NCBI RefSeq assembly: GCF_904846215.1
Contig: NZ_CAJGZK010000004.1
Span: 118,787 to 182,786 of the forward strand
DNA: 64,000 nucleotides
Direction: 5' to 3'
Source: Psychrobacter glacincola
GTDB taxonomy: Bacteria > Pseudomonadota > Gammaproteobacteria > Pseudomonadales > Moraxellaceae
Within the stretch, counting starts at the first letter, position 1, and every line of letters begins with the position of its first letter. Shown in pieces: positions 42,677-52,227 of this stretch. The notes beneath the pieces were generated by a model, which was not told the origin of the DNA, made no database searches, and was given only the letters and a program-made list of their open reading frames with translations. The translations under genes and the position numbers were made by a program.

Positions 42677-43045
42677 ACAGCTACTTATAATGCGCACGAA
42701 CTACCAAAAATCAAGCTTAGCCAATTAATTAATCAGGTATTGGTAGCTTATTGAACTTTCATCAATCGTTTATGAATAATTTGCTAAGCATTTATTAATA
42801 GCTACTTTATTGATAAATGCTTGATGAACAATCGCATCTTCTGTAAAAGAAACTACTATTTATAATGCTATATCAAATACTTAATAGCATAAACAAGTGA
42901 TGCGATAACAAGATACAAAAAGTCGAGCCTATAAGAGGTGCTATGATAAACCATAATTTTAAACGCGCGCAGGTTTATTATGAATAATCTTATTGAGCGA
43001 AACTCATCGAGTGCTAATTTTATTCAAAAATCGGGCACTCCAATC

Positions 43046-43525
43046 ATGAGTAAGTCTAGCGTTGTCACCCTGATGGGCATCGCCTTACTTACCTTGGCGG
43101 GCTGTGCCACCACCCAAAGCCTAACGCCGCAGCAGTGTCAAAGCAGCAACTGGCAAGAAGTGGGCTATGCTGACGGCATCAATGGACGCTCAGGGGATTA
43201 TTTTGGCCATTATACCAACCGCTGTGCAAGCGTTGACGGTACTATGCCAAACCGTATCCAGTGGGAGCAAGGTCGCCAGCTGGGGCTTAAAAACTACTGT
43301 ACCGAGCTGAATGCTTATAAGCGTGGGCGCGAGGGTTATGACTGGCAGCCCGTCTGTCCACTTGAGGGTATCGAAAAGTTAGAGGAAGCTTATGCACAAG
43401 GAAGCTACTACTATATCCGCCAGCGCGACCTTGATTACTTGCGTTCGCCCTATCCATTTGGTTATGGTCCTAGACGCTTCGGCTATGGTGGCTTCGGCTA
43501 CCGTCCATTTGGCTATGGATGGTAG
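43046..43525 (+). CDS. DUF2799-like lipoprotein with aromatic/Gly tail
   Basis: 159 aa. The signal MSKSSVVTLMGIALLTLAGC has a lipobox LAGC (Cys20). The body carries NWQEVGYADGINGRSGDYFGHY, IQWEQGRQLGLKNYC and RGREGYDWQPVCP, the Gly-x-x-DG / YC pattern of DUF2799 lipoproteins. The last 25 residues are a Gly-Tyr-Phe-Pro-Arg repeat (PFGYGPRRFGYGGFGYRPFGYGW). An upstream ATG at 42980 has an AGG ribosome site but would put 22 extra residues before the signal, so the start is open. Function unknown. Confidence 0.7.
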   Translation: MSKSSVVTLMGIALLTLAGCATTQSLTPQQCQSSNWQEVGYADGINGRSGDYFGHYTNRCASVDGTMPNRIQWEQGRQLGLKNYCTELNAYKRGREGYDWQPVCPLEGIEKLEEAYAQGSYYYIRQRDLDYLRSPYPFGYGPRRFGYGGFGYRPFGYGW

Positions 43526-43534
43526 AGATTCTAT

Positions 43535-43645
43535 ATAAAGCCCTGCTTGGGTTAATTTTTATTGCTTGCTGTAGCTAGCCGACAGAGGCTGCGAATAATT
43601 AACCCCAGCAGGGCTGTGCTCTTTTGAAAGCGGATCAACCATCGA
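43535..43645 (+). repeat. Intergenic palindromic element, copy 6
   Basis: It starts ten bases after a stop codon. Arms GCCCTGCTTGGGTTAATT (43540-43557) and AATTAACCCCAGCAGGGC (43597-43614, one mismatch) enclose GCTTGCTGTAGCTAGCCGACAG, part of the core. The right flank CTTTTGAAAGCGGATCAACC matches copy 1, so copies 1 and 6 form a subfamily. Confidence 0.8.
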
Positions 43646-43676
43646 TATACAGTGTATCAACCATGTATATCGATGG
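43639..43676. terminator. Hairpin after the element, possible terminator
   Basis: CCATCGATATA and its exact complement enclose a 16-nt loop. It ends in CTTTATTTT, a weak T tail. It lies in the gene-free stretch between the lipoprotein gene and exbD (43526-43855), which otherwise holds only repeat copy 6. Confidence 0.5.
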
Positions 43677-43855
43677 CTTTATTTTAAAAGAGCATAATAG
43701 AATAAAGGAAGCCTCACAAAGTTACCCATGCGAGGCCGGAGAGAAAATTTATTATTTCATTTATTTTTCTTATTGTCTTGGCAATATTTTTGCTGATAGC
43801 GGCGTTAATTTATATAGGTAGCTTGCTACTATAGTTGGCTTATTCGTATGAGAGT

Positions 43856-44257
43856 TTATTCATTCACAAAAGCTATTTTAGTCAATCCTGCTTGACTGGC
43901 GGCCGCCAACACTTGCGCAACCGTATCATATTTACTGTCTTTATCCGCACGTAGCTGGACGGAAGGGTCTTTGCCAGAGGCGCTTTGCTGCTGCAAGCGC
44001 ACTTCTAACTCTTCCATACTAACGGGGTCACTGTCCCAAAATATACCGGCATCTTTATCAATACTGATCTGAATCGCCTCTGGCGGAATTTCATTTAGCG
44101 TCGCACTGGTCTTTGGCAAATCCAATGGCACCGCTGGATTCAGTACGCTCGCCGTCAACAAAAATATAATCATCAATACCAGCATGATATCGATCAGCGG
44201 AATGAGGTTCATCTCATTCATGCTCTGACTATCATCGTCACCCAATTGAAACGCCAT
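43856..44257 (-). CDS. exbD: Biopolymer transport protein ExbD
   Basis: A subunit of the TonB-ExbB-ExbD motor that powers outer-membrane uptake of iron complexes. It has 133 aa with one helix near the N-terminus (NLIPLIDIMLVLMIIFLLTA) carrying the conserved proton-path Asp in LIDIML, and a periplasmic domain with QLRADKDSKYDTVAQVL. It is last in the order tonB-exbB-exbD on the minus strand. A TolR identity is less likely because tonB, not tolA, is next to it. Confidence 0.93.
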   Translation of the reverse strand: MAFQLGDDDSQSMNEMNLIPLIDIMLVLMIIFLLTASVLNPAVPLDLPKTSATLNEIPPEAIQISIDKDAGIFWDSDPVSMEELEVRLQQQSASGKDPSVQLRADKDSKYDTVAQVLAAASQAGLTKIAFVNE

Positions 44258-44358
44258 AATGTTCTCAATATATTTTTTATAATCATTGCAGCTATTGCTT
44301 TCTAGCTTATCTGTCGCTCTACTTTCTCTTAACTGACAAACCTATCAATAAATAGCAG

Positions 44359-45048
44359 TTAAGGCTGTGATGACGCTGATTTATGATAAGGTTCTGTTTG
44401 TTGAGTGACTTGTGTCTCTGCGTGAATGGCTTTTATCAACTGAGTTTGAGTCACGGTAGATTCATTACTTATTGATGGCTGCTGTATGGCTGCTGGCTTA
44501 GCAGATTGCGCCAGTAAATCATGGGCGCGATCGTTGGCATGGTACATGACGCTACGATTAATACGTACGGCAAGATTATAGAACACCACCGCTGGAATCG
44601 CCACGGCTATCCCTAAACCGGTCATGATAAGCGCCTCACCTACCGGTCCTGCTACCTGCCCAAGTCCCGCTTGTCCGCTCATACCAATATTCCGTAGGGC
44701 ATGAAAAATCCCCCATACCGTCCCAAACAGACCAATAAAGGGCGCAATCGCGGCCGTCGTACCAAGGATAGGTAAGCCACGCTCGCTAGCAAAACGGTAA
44801 CGACCAATGTGCTTTAGCAAGGTTTGCTCAGTAATCAAACGCCGCGTCGCCGCATCTGCCACGCTTAAATCCGAGCGCTTTTCCTGTATCTGCTGGCTCA
44901 AATCATCGGCAACAGTCGTCACCAATTTTCGGCTTTGTAGCACACGAATGATGCCCGTGACCCAAGAGACGATAGACAAAAAGAGCAGTAAAAAAAACAA
45001 GGCTCTGGTCACTGTATCGCTATATTGCCAGTAAGTTGTAAAGTCCAT
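44359..45048 (-). CDS. exbB: Biopolymer transport protein ExbB
   Basis: A proton channel component of the TonB motor in the inner membrane. 229 aa with three helices. The MotA/TolQ/ExbB signature is in LGTTAAIAPFIGLFGTVWGI, and MTGLGIAVAIPAVVFYNL forms the third helix. The C-terminal tail after about residue 185 is polar and Gln/Ser-rich. Lies between tonB and exbD with 101-108 bp gaps, so it is probably co-transcribed. Confidence 0.93.
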   Translation of the reverse strand: MDFTTYWQYSDTVTRALFFLLLFLSIVSWVTGIIRVLQSRKLVTTVADDLSQQIQEKRSDLSVADAATRRLITEQTLLKHIGRYRFASERGLPILGTTAAIAPFIGLFGTVWGIFHALRNIGMSGQAGLGQVAGPVGEALIMTGLGIAVAIPAVVFYNLAVRINRSVMYHANDRAHDLLAQSAKPAAIQQPSISNESTVTQTQLIKAIHAETQVTQQTEPYHKSASSQP

Positions 45049-45156
45049 GTCAGACTCCTTATGTTATTGCATGACGTGCCAATTTGTTAGGTATGTCGAT
45101 CGTAGTCTTGATATGAGGGTAAAGCTGATATCTTGCAGCGTATAGTAGCAGCTTCT

Positions 45157-46176
45157 TTATGGCACGATATAAGTAACAGGTAACGTGACATTACCAATAA
45201 CTGGAACACCGTTTTTTATAAAGGGTTTAAATTTACCAGAACGGACTTGTCGAGTCGCGTCTTTATCTAAGGCCGCATTTCCAGAAGATTGAGCGATACG
45301 CACGCTATCAATGCCCCCCTGTTTGTTAACTCTCAGTACCAACACTACGTTGAGCGTATCACCTGAATTCGCTTGTCGTGCGACACGCTCAGGGAAACTG
45401 AAATTCGGAGCTGATACCCAGTTTGCCGAGCTGGCGGTAAAGTTGACAGGCTCATTACTTGCAGCAGCGGCTGCTTGGATGGGCTTTTCTGCTTGCTGAG
45501 CCGCTCTTACTGCTGCTTTTTGAGCTGCGTCATTTGCCGCTTCGGCATTCGCTTTAGCTTGTGCATCTCGAGCGGCTTTGGCATTTGCTACTCTTTGTGC
45601 CTCTTGAGCCTGCGCCTGTTGCATCTGTGCTTCTTGCGCCGCTTTTTCCGCTTGCGCTGCTACGAGTCGACGTAGTTCAGCTTGCTGATTATTAACTTTT
45701 TGGTTATTAACACGCGGCTCAGATAGGGCTTTATCAATAGTGGGATGCGGCTCTTCTTGCTGAATCTGTTTTTTTGGCGGCTTTTGTTGAGTAATAGATG
45801 GTGTCTTTTCTTTTTTAACTATCGGTTCAATATCAAGCTTCTTATCCGGTACCACTGGTTGTTTTGCGGTCTCTGCGAACGGTTTTGGTTTTGCTATAGT
45901 TTGAGGTTTTGGCACTGATGCCTTTTTCTCTATCACAATTTCAGTGGCTTCTTTTTCAACAGCTTTGGCAACCTTAACGTTCTCTTTAGGTAACGCAGTA
46001 GCTAATGACACCATCTCTATCTTTATAGGTGGCGTCTGTTTTGGCGGCGCGACTTTGGGTGTAGACGGTTTCATTGCCACCAGTGCCACTGCCGTGAGTA
46101 TATGAATGCCTATCACTACTAATATAGCTATCAGTATTGATGTAAGTGGTGGCGCATCTAAATCCGTTGAACTCAT
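45157..46176 (-). CDS. tonB: Energy transducer TonB
   Basis: It spans the periplasm to pass energy from ExbB/ExbD to outer-membrane receptors. An N-terminal anchor (SILIAILVVIGIHILTAVALVA) is followed by a Lys/Pro/Glu linker and then a long Ala/Gln/Lys region, about residues 165-235, coiled-coil like and similar to TolA. The C-terminal TonB domain has SFPERVARQANSGDTLNVVLVLRVNKQGG, SSGNAALDKDA and LPVTYIVP. 339 aa is long for TonB. The operon order tonB-exbB-exbD supports the call. A Fur-like site lies upstream. Confidence 0.9.
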   Translation of the reverse strand: MSSTDLDAPPLTSILIAILVVIGIHILTAVALVAMKPSTPKVAPPKQTPPIKIEMVSLATALPKENVKVAKAVEKEATEIVIEKKASVPKPQTIAKPKPFAETAKQPVVPDKKLDIEPIVKKEKTPSITQQKPPKKQIQQEEPHPTIDKALSEPRVNNQKVNNQQAELRRLVAAQAEKAAQEAQMQQAQAQEAQRVANAKAARDAQAKANAEAANDAAQKAAVRAAQQAEKPIQAAAAASNEPVNFTASSANWVSAPNFSFPERVARQANSGDTLNVVLVLRVNKQGGIDSVRIAQSSGNAALDKDATRQVRSGKFKPFIKNGVPVIGNVTLPVTYIVP

Positions 46177-46220
46177 AATACTCTAACATTTAACCGTCAT
46201 AGAATAGTGGTGATAATAAT

Positions 46221-46239
46221 GCAAACGATAACTATTATC
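46221..46239 (-). promoter_or_regulatory. Fur-box-like site upstream of tonB
   Basis: The core GATAA-CTA-TTATC at 46227-46239 is a 5-3-5 palindrome. The 19-mer agrees with the E. coli Fur consensus (GATAATGATAATCATTATC) at 14 of 19 positions. It lies about 45 bp before the tonB start. Confidence 0.6.
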
Positions 46240-46317
46240 AATAGTAAATGTCTAATATTTCGGTAGTATTCGTTAATTTTTTAATTTAGATCTAGGTCAT
46301 TATATGGGTTTATTATA

Positions 46318-46455
46318 ACCCAGTTTATTTCAAAAACGATACAGTGCTATTGGCTACAAATTTTTTGCAGCCTCTGTTACGTCTGCGAACAGCAAGCAAG
46401 AAAAATTGATACCCGCAGTACATAATGTGTCGATATTACTTTTCACTGACTATAG
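46318..46455 (-). repeat. Intergenic palindromic element, copy 7
   Basis: Core on the minus strand (plus: GCAGCCTCTGTTAC...AGCAAGCAAG). The left arm AGTGCTATTGGCTACAAATT resembles copies 4 and 5; the right arm AATTGATACCCGCAGTAC resembles copy 8. It ends in CACTGACTATAG, the complement of the CTATAGTCAGTG end. Between tonB (upstream side) and the PepSY gene (3' side). Confidence 0.75.
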
Positions 46456-46475
46456 ATGACGTTCTACTCTCAATA

Positions 46476-47768
46476 TTATCTCAGCTTTTGCAAAGACTTT
46501 AAGCGTTGCTGCCGACCTTTCCACCATAAATACACCCCAGTACCAGACAAGACGGCAACGGCTACTCCAATCAATGCCAAGAATATTTGATATGCCAGAT
46601 GACCTGCGCCATGGCTGATATGTCCCATATGTAAGGTGGATAACCACTGATCAACCTTATGACCAAATGAGGCGTTTTGATAAGCAAAATTCACTTTCTC
46701 AACGCTGCCATCTCTTGCATTGACTGTAATTGAAGACGCGCCACTTTTTTTGCCGATGTCTTGATTGGTTTTAAAGCGCATCTGCCATTGCTGATCGTCT
46801 TCAACCCAGCGCATACCTAATAATTGCTGTATGGTTAAGCCATTTTTTTGCGCGGCAATATTCGCTTGCTTGCTTAAATAATCGATACTATTGGCTTTAT
46901 TAACAGCATTAGCAGTTGCATTCCTAACTGGCTTAACCTGCTCGCTAGGTTTATCTGCTTTATTTGATTTACCTTCTTTCCCTTTGTTGCCGTCAAGTCC
47001 GACCACCGCTTGCATCACAGGCCTATACACTTGCTGCAAATTAAAACCGACACTCGACCAAGCAATCACAAACAGCATCAGCCACAACCATAAACCAAAC
47101 GCATGATGCACGTCATAATTCAGCTTAAAGGCATTAGTATCGCGGCGAATTTTCCACGCCGGTAGCCAGCGTTTTAATAGAGAAGCACGTTTTTTAGCAA
47201 GGTCTTGGCGCGGCGTATGATTCTTTTTGACGGCACGTGGCAAGGTCAGATAAAAGCCAATAAAACAATTAATCGTCCAGACCAACGCAATAATACCCAA
47301 TACCAACTTGCCAATATCGCCCAATAACAGCTCACGATGCAGCCAGAACACCTTCCACATGGTATTGCGCCATGCCCACTCGTCTTTATCACGCACTCCA
47401 ATGATATCCGCAGTATAGGGATTGATATAAACCTCTTGGAATAAGGGCTCAGGTTCTACCTTTATATCGCCTTTATATTTATCGACAGCAAAGACGACAG
47501 CACGGTTAGGCTCGCTTGCCACAGGCATGGTTGAAAAGCCATATTCTAGATAGCGGCTACTCACTTTTTCATGAAGGGTAGCGATAGACAATGGCGGGGT
47601 CTGCGCTTGCTCAACAACCACCAAACGCTGATTAAATAATGCGTCCAGCTCATCGTGAAATGCCAATAGCGCGCCAGTCATGCCAGCCATAAATAAAAAA
47701 GCGGCCATCACAAGCCCAGTATAACGGTGAATCCATAAGCAAGTTTGGCGCGGGTTGAATGAGGTCAT
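46476..47768 (-). CDS. PepSY-associated inner-membrane protein (PiuB-like)
   Basis: 430 aa with four membrane helices: residues about 15-38 (TGLVMAAFLFMAGMTGALLA), about 155-180, about 220-245 and the C-terminal AYQIFLALIGVAVAVLSGTG. The start RQTCLWIHRYTGL and the end GVYLWWKGRQQR are typical of the PepSY TM (iron-regulated, PiuB/FhuE-associated) family; some act as ferric-siderophore reductases. It follows the TonB-dependent receptor on the same strand. A Lys-rich polar stretch (GNKGKEGKSNKADK) interrupts the middle loop. No proven substrate. Confidence 0.85.
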   Translation of the reverse strand: MTSFNPRQTCLWIHRYTGLVMAAFLFMAGMTGALLAFHDELDALFNQRLVVVEQAQTPPLSIATLHEKVSSRYLEYGFSTMPVASEPNRAVVFAVDKYKGDIKVEPEPLFQEVYINPYTADIIGVRDKDEWAWRNTMWKVFWLHRELLLGDIGKLVLGIIALVWTINCFIGFYLTLPRAVKKNHTPRQDLAKKRASLLKRWLPAWKIRRDTNAFKLNYDVHHAFGLWLWLMLFVIAWSSVGFNLQQVYRPVMQAVVGLDGNKGKEGKSNKADKPSEQVKPVRNATANAVNKANSIDYLSKQANIAAQKNGLTIQQLLGMRWVEDDQQWQMRFKTNQDIGKKSGASSITVNARDGSVEKVNFAYQNASFGHKVDQWLSTLHMGHISHGAGHLAYQIFLALIGVAVAVLSGTGVYLWWKGRQQRLKSLQKLR

Positions 47769-47850
47769 TGGTTATTATTCTTTATTAATATAGATAAATA
47801 GTTGTAATAAAAATTAGGCACGATTGAGAATAACTTGTGAAGCCTGTGCC

Positions 47851-47893
47851 ATAAAAAGCCAGCTCTCATCTACAGATAGCTGGCTTTTTTTAT
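47851..47893 (-). terminator. Terminator of the TonB-dependent receptor gene
   Basis: AAAAAGCCAGCT and AGCTGGCTTTTT arms with a 13-nt loop, between the receptor stop and the PepSY gene. It could reduce read-through into the PepSY gene. Confidence 0.85.
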
Positions 47894-47926
47894 TCATCAA
47901 CCTGTTACTCGTCAATCAGTAGGGAT

Positions 47927-50038
47927 TTAGAATTGATAGCTTAAAGAGGCTTTGATATTGCGACCGGGTTCAAAGTCGGTGCGCAAGCCCCCATCCGGAC
48001 GCGCATCAAGTGAGCGTGACGCATGGCTGGCATAGGTTTCATCAAGGATATTGTAAACACCTACCGTGGCTTTTAGACCATCGACTTGTTTTGGCATATA
48101 GCTCATAAAAATATCATGGACGTCATAGTTGGACTTTTCAGGCTGGGCAGATTCGGTTTTGGGCGTGATGGCTGCAACATAAGTACTACGCCAGCCAAGC
48201 TCAGTAGTATCTGTCGGCTCGTATGCCAAATTCACCATATATTTATCGCCTGAGTCGGCGCTGCCACCCGTTATCGATGGGATACTATAGCCCGTTTTAT
48301 CGCCTTTACTACGTGCATGGGCATAGCTTAGACCCATGCTAAAATTTTCCATTTTATAGTCAGCAGCGAGCTCAACCCCCTTAATTTTATAATCTTCCTC
48401 TTTATTGACCGCGCCTTGGCAAGGCTTTGGTGAACTTGTTGTTCCTTGCTGTCCAGTAGTACAGTCTAAACCTGGTCTTTTATCACCAGAACGGACAAAT
48501 TCAATAAAGTTTTCGATATCAGTTTCAAAATATTTGCCACTCAGTTGTAGCGCATCGCCCGCTACCGTCAAGTCGCGCAATGTTTTTACGATACCAATCT
48601 CGGCATTTGATCCTTCTTCTGCTTTTAAGTCACTATTGACGTAGGTTTTGTCGCCGTCTGAGTTAAAAATCGCTTGGCTCAAATCAGGGCCATTAAATAA
48701 TTGCGTATAGCTAGCAAAAACTTGGGTCATTGGGGCAATTTCATAACTGCCAGCAAGGGCACCGACCACATTGTCATAAGTTTTGCCACCAGCAACAAAT
48801 TCAGGCGACTCATAACGGTCGTAGCGTACGCCCGGCGTTAAGGTTAATTTGCCATTTTTCCACTGATCTTCTAGATAAATAGAGGTATTCTTGGCTTCAT
48901 CGGTGCCTTTTTTAACAAAGTCACGCTCTAGCTCAGATTCTTTTTTGTAATGCTCAACACCAGCGATTAGTTTATGGGTGCCAACATTGGTATCAATAAC
49001 ACTGGTATTTTGAATTTTTGCGCCAGTGGTTTTTACGCCCGCTTCCCAGTTATAACCCGGATTTGTTGTATAGTCGGTATCGCGTGAAATCTGCGTTTCG
49101 GTTTGATAAACATTAGTATCGACATTGACCAAGTTACCAACTGGATTGTAAGTGTAGTCCAGACCATAAGTATCACGTTTGACCCTTTGCGGTAAGATTT
49201 CATTCCAACTACCAACGCCTGGGCTTGCGGGGAAATCTGGACGTAATGGGAAACGACCTTCGTTTTCAGTACGGCTGAAGCTGGCACCAAGGTGATGGTC
49301 AGTGGCAATATACGCGCCTGCCTTTAATAAGATATTCTCGCCCTTGCTGTCTTCAGTTTGAATCGAGCGACCTTCGCCATCTTCACCAGCATCGGCATTA
49401 CGCTGACCATAATAAGCCAGTAAATCGGTGTTTGCGGTTGGTGCGGCAAATACAGTTGCTGACGTTAATAACTCATCATTATTACTGGCATAGCCTGCGT
49501 GCAATTTGGCACCGATTTTTTGACCCGGCTTCAGCAAATCTGCGGCATCAACGGTTTTAAAAGCTACTGCACCACCTAGCGCATCATTGCCTAGCGTGAC
49601 AGAATTGTTGCCCACCGAAACTTCAGCTTGTTTTAATAAATCAGAATCAATGGTCACATCGCCCATATGATAAAACAACGTGCCTTCTTGACGAGCGCCA
49701 TCAATGGTGACTTTTAGATTGGTATCATCGAGTCCGCGCACACGTATGCGCTGATTGACCGCTGACGTACCGCCTACGGTAACGCCCGGTACCACATTTA
49801 AAAAATCACTTAAGTGGCTTGCCTGCGCAGCTGGGGTATAGCCTTCTACATCAACGCCGCCCTCTTGCACGCTTTCACGTACTGAGCTGTTGGCCGTCAC
49901 GGTGATCGTTTGTAAGGTGCTGCTCGGCATGTCTGTCACTGTAGCGGCACTCGCTGCTTGCGCACCTAATACCGCTGCTACGCCCATAGACAGTACGGTT
50001 AATCGACCAGAGAATCTTGATACTTTTACTTCGCGCAT
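47927..50038 (-). CDS. TonB-dependent outer-membrane receptor, haem/haemoglobin type
   Basis: 703 aa. A signal peptide (cleaved about after AASA) leads to a TonB box-like LQTITVTAN, then a plug domain (LSDFLNVVPGVTVGGTS, VRGLDDTNLKVTIDGARQEG, LGNDALGGAVAFKT) and a 22-strand barrel ending GVYNILDETYASHASRSL and a terminal Phe. The plug and barrel order resembles haem/haemoglobin receptors, but the FRAP-NPNL signature is only weakly kept (LFNGPDL), so the ligand is not certain. GAGGGTGC precedes the ATG. A strong Fur box lies upstream. Confidence 0.88.
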   Translation of the reverse strand: MREVKVSRFSGRLTVLSMGVAAVLGAQAASAATVTDMPSSTLQTITVTANSSVRESVQEGGVDVEGYTPAAQASHLSDFLNVVPGVTVGGTSAVNQRIRVRGLDDTNLKVTIDGARQEGTLFYHMGDVTIDSDLLKQAEVSVGNNSVTLGNDALGGAVAFKTVDAADLLKPGQKIGAKLHAGYASNNDELLTSATVFAAPTANTDLLAYYGQRNADAGEDGEGRSIQTEDSKGENILLKAGAYIATDHHLGASFSRTENEGRFPLRPDFPASPGVGSWNEILPQRVKRDTYGLDYTYNPVGNLVNVDTNVYQTETQISRDTDYTTNPGYNWEAGVKTTGAKIQNTSVIDTNVGTHKLIAGVEHYKKESELERDFVKKGTDEAKNTSIYLEDQWKNGKLTLTPGVRYDRYESPEFVAGGKTYDNVVGALAGSYEIAPMTQVFASYTQLFNGPDLSQAIFNSDGDKTYVNSDLKAEEGSNAEIGIVKTLRDLTVAGDALQLSGKYFETDIENFIEFVRSGDKRPGLDCTTGQQGTTSSPKPCQGAVNKEEDYKIKGVELAADYKMENFSMGLSYAHARSKGDKTGYSIPSITGGSADSGDKYMVNLAYEPTDTTELGWRSTYVAAITPKTESAQPEKSNYDVHDIFMSYMPKQVDGLKATVGVYNILDETYASHASRSLDARPDGGLRTDFEPGRNIKASLSYQF

Positions 50039-50173
50039 AGCACCCTCATTTTATCTACTATTAGAATTTTAAAACTCGTTTAAGAACCTATTAATCAGCA
50101 ATCTTTGCCCAAAACCACTTTCTAAAAAGCGTGATGTCTTAATAATTATTAAGCTTCATATACGAATGACAAT

Positions 50174-50192
50174 GTTAATGATAATTATTATC
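50174..50192 (-). promoter_or_regulatory. Fur box upstream of the TonB-dependent receptor
   Basis: GTTAATGATAATTATTATC matches the E. coli Fur consensus at 17 of 19 positions (seen by direct comparison). It is about 135 bp from the receptor start, so the promoter should lie close to it. Confidence 0.8.
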
Positions 50193-50453
50193 GTTTAAAT
50201 ATCGACAGGCATAATAACGAAGTATTAACAATTTGGCAATAATTAATCTGAGAATTTTTCTCTTAATACTTTTACCTTTACATACTGGTGTCGGCATCTG
50301 TACATCTGATGAATATACTTCATGTACTACCCCTTAGATGATTTCCGCCTATAAGTAGGAAGCGATTATCAGCGACTAAACAATCATTTATAAGCGCTTA
50401 ATATCGAAAAAAAGTATTGCAATATACTGCCAATTACATATACCCTAATACAG

Positions 50454-50469
50454 TTGACTAATTAGTCAG
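50454..50469 (+). promoter_or_regulatory. RutR-type operator before the purine permease
   Basis: TTGACTA-AT-TAGTCAG differs from the E. coli RutR box (TTGACCANNTGGTCAA) at one symmetric position on each side and at the last base. A second site with the same flanks (GTTGAC...GTCAGGTTT) is found at 53179. It lies 220 bp before the permease start. Confidence 0.65.
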
Positions 50470-50688
50470 GTTTTGAGATATGACTAGCAGTCAGACTGAG
50501 AAAGACTTGTTATTTGCTTGCGTTTATTTGCATAAGGATTGTGCGACTCTATGTTAGATATTGTGTAGACAGTTAGCTGAGATAAAGGCTTATAGAGACA
50601 GTCATATGTCTCCCATTTATCAATGTAATGCCGTATCTAAATATTTTTATAGAGCTTGGATTAAAAGTCACTTTAGGAGAAAGCCAAA

Positions 50689-52095
50689 ATGAGTGAGCAT
50701 ACTCAAGGAAATCCCGATTTATTGTATGGACTGCATGACCGTCCTGCTCCTGCGAAAGCATTCTTAGGTGCAGTACAGCATGTACTCGCCGCTTTCGTTG
50801 GTGTTATTACCCCCTCATTGATTATCGGCGGTGCTTTGGGTCTAGGTGAGCATATCCCCTACCTTATCAGCATGGCGCTAATGGTATCTGGGGTTTCAAC
50901 CTTTATTCAAACCCGTAAATTTGGTCCTGTCGGTTCAGGGCTAATGGCTTTGCAAGGCACCAGTTTTGGTTTTTTAGCGGCAGTGTTAGCAGCAGGTTTT
51001 GTAGTAAAAAACCGCGGTGGTAGTCCTGAAGAAATCCTCTCTGTTATCTTTGGCGTCACATTTTTAGCAGCCTTTGTTGAGATATTTTTGAGTCAGTTCA
51101 TCACTAAACTTAAATCCTTGATGAGCCCTATCGTCACTGGCTGTGTCATTGTCACCATCGGTTTGTCACTAACTAAAGTTGGTCTGACTGATCTAGCAGG
51201 CGGTGTTGGTGCTGAAGATTTTGGTAGTATCGAGAATTTACTACTAGGCGGCGGGGTATTAATTGGTGTCGTACTTATTAGTATCGTACCCAATAAAGTT
51301 ATTCGTTCAAGCGCTATTTTTATTGGTCTAATATTAGGCTTAGTTGTCGCCGCCTTCATGGGTCGCATTGACTTCTCATTGGTCTCGCAAGCGCCGCTAC
51401 TAACGGTACCTGTGCCATTTAAGTTTGGTTTTGGTTTTGACTGGCAAGCATTTATACCGATTGCCTTTATGTATATTATTACCAGTATCGAGACTGCCGG
51501 TGACTTGACCGCAACTTCAATGATCTCAGGCGAGCCTATCAAAGGTCCATTATATGAGAAACGTATTAAAGGTGGGGTATTAGCTGATGGTGTCAATTCT
51601 GCCATTGCTGGTATATTTAACAGCTTCCCAGTCACTACTTTTAGCCAGAATAACGGCGTTATTCAGATGACGGGTATCGCTAGTCGCTATGTTGGCTTCT
51701 ATGTCGGTGGTATTTTGTTCTTTATGGGTTTATTCCCTATATTAGGTGCTATCTTTACTCAGCTGCCAAAACCGGTGGTTGGTGGCGTGACATTGCTGAT
51801 GTTTGCTACCGTAGCGACCGCTGGTATTCGTATTTTATCAACGGTTAATTTTACTCATCGTAATATATTAATTATTGCTACTTCATTAGGTCTTGGCTTA
51901 GGCGTTGCTTTTGTTCCTGACGTGTTCGCCCAAATGCCACAGATGTTCCGTAATATCTTTGGCTCAGCAATTACGATGTCAGGTATCATCGCGATTACGC
52001 TCGATACGATTTTGCCGAAGAATTATGGTATCGAGTATGATACGGCTGACCAACATACTGAAGATGACGTAAAGCCTGCTCGTGAAGCCGCTTAA
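50689..52095 (+). CDS. NCS2 family xanthine/urate permease
   Basis: 468 aa with about 14 membrane helices. The nucleobase-ascorbate transporter pattern is present: QHVLAAFVGVITPSLIIGG, the substrate-binding helix IETAGDLTATS and NSFPVTTFSQNNGV. XanQ/UacT-type proteins take up xanthine or urate with protons. The adjacent urate pathway makes urate or xanthine the likely substrate here. GGAGAAAG precedes the ATG. A strong terminator follows, so it is its own transcript. Confidence 0.88.
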   Translation: MSEHTQGNPDLLYGLHDRPAPAKAFLGAVQHVLAAFVGVITPSLIIGGALGLGEHIPYLISMALMVSGVSTFIQTRKFGPVGSGLMALQGTSFGFLAAVLAAGFVVKNRGGSPEEILSVIFGVTFLAAFVEIFLSQFITKLKSLMSPIVTGCVIVTIGLSLTKVGLTDLAGGVGAEDFGSIENLLLGGGVLIGVVLISIVPNKVIRSSAIFIGLILGLVVAAFMGRIDFSLVSQAPLLTVPVPFKFGFGFDWQAFIPIAFMYIITSIETAGDLTATSMISGEPIKGPLYEKRIKGGVLADGVNSAIAGIFNSFPVTTFSQNNGVIQMTGIASRYVGFYVGGILFFMGLFPILGAIFTQLPKPVVGGVTLLMFATVATAGIRILSTVNFTHRNILIIATSLGLGLGVAFVPDVFAQMPQMFRNIFGSAITMSGIIAITLDTILPKNYGIEYDTADQHTEDDVKPAREAA

Positions 52096-52146
52096 CAGTG
52101 AATGATTGTCTCAGAAAATATAAAAGACTTTGCTGAGTGACAAAAG

Positions 52147-52208
52147 AAAAGGATTGCCTTAATGATAAAGCGCCGATTGGTAAGCGCTCTCATTAAAGCA
52201 ATCCTTTA
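52147..52208 (+). terminator. Terminator of the NCS2 permease gene
   Basis: Long arms AAAGGATTGCCTTAATGA and TCATTAAAGCAATCCTTT (one unpaired base) enclose an inner AGCGC/GCGCT-like stem, with a TTTAT tail. It is the only clear terminator before repeat copy 8. Confidence 0.8.
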
Positions 52209-52227
52209 TGCGTCAAGCAATTGAGTG

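Larger units (their letters stand above)
50039..50688. other. 650-bp divergent region between the receptor and purine permease
   Basis: No gene was seen. It contains the Fur box (50174-50192) and a RutR-type operator (50454-50469), each near its own gene. Confidence 0.5.

Noticed and set aside
43624..43821. A 65-aa plus-strand reading frame after repeat copy 6
   Set aside because: It starts inside the repeat, reads through the hairpin at 43639-43676, and no family or ribosome site was seen.
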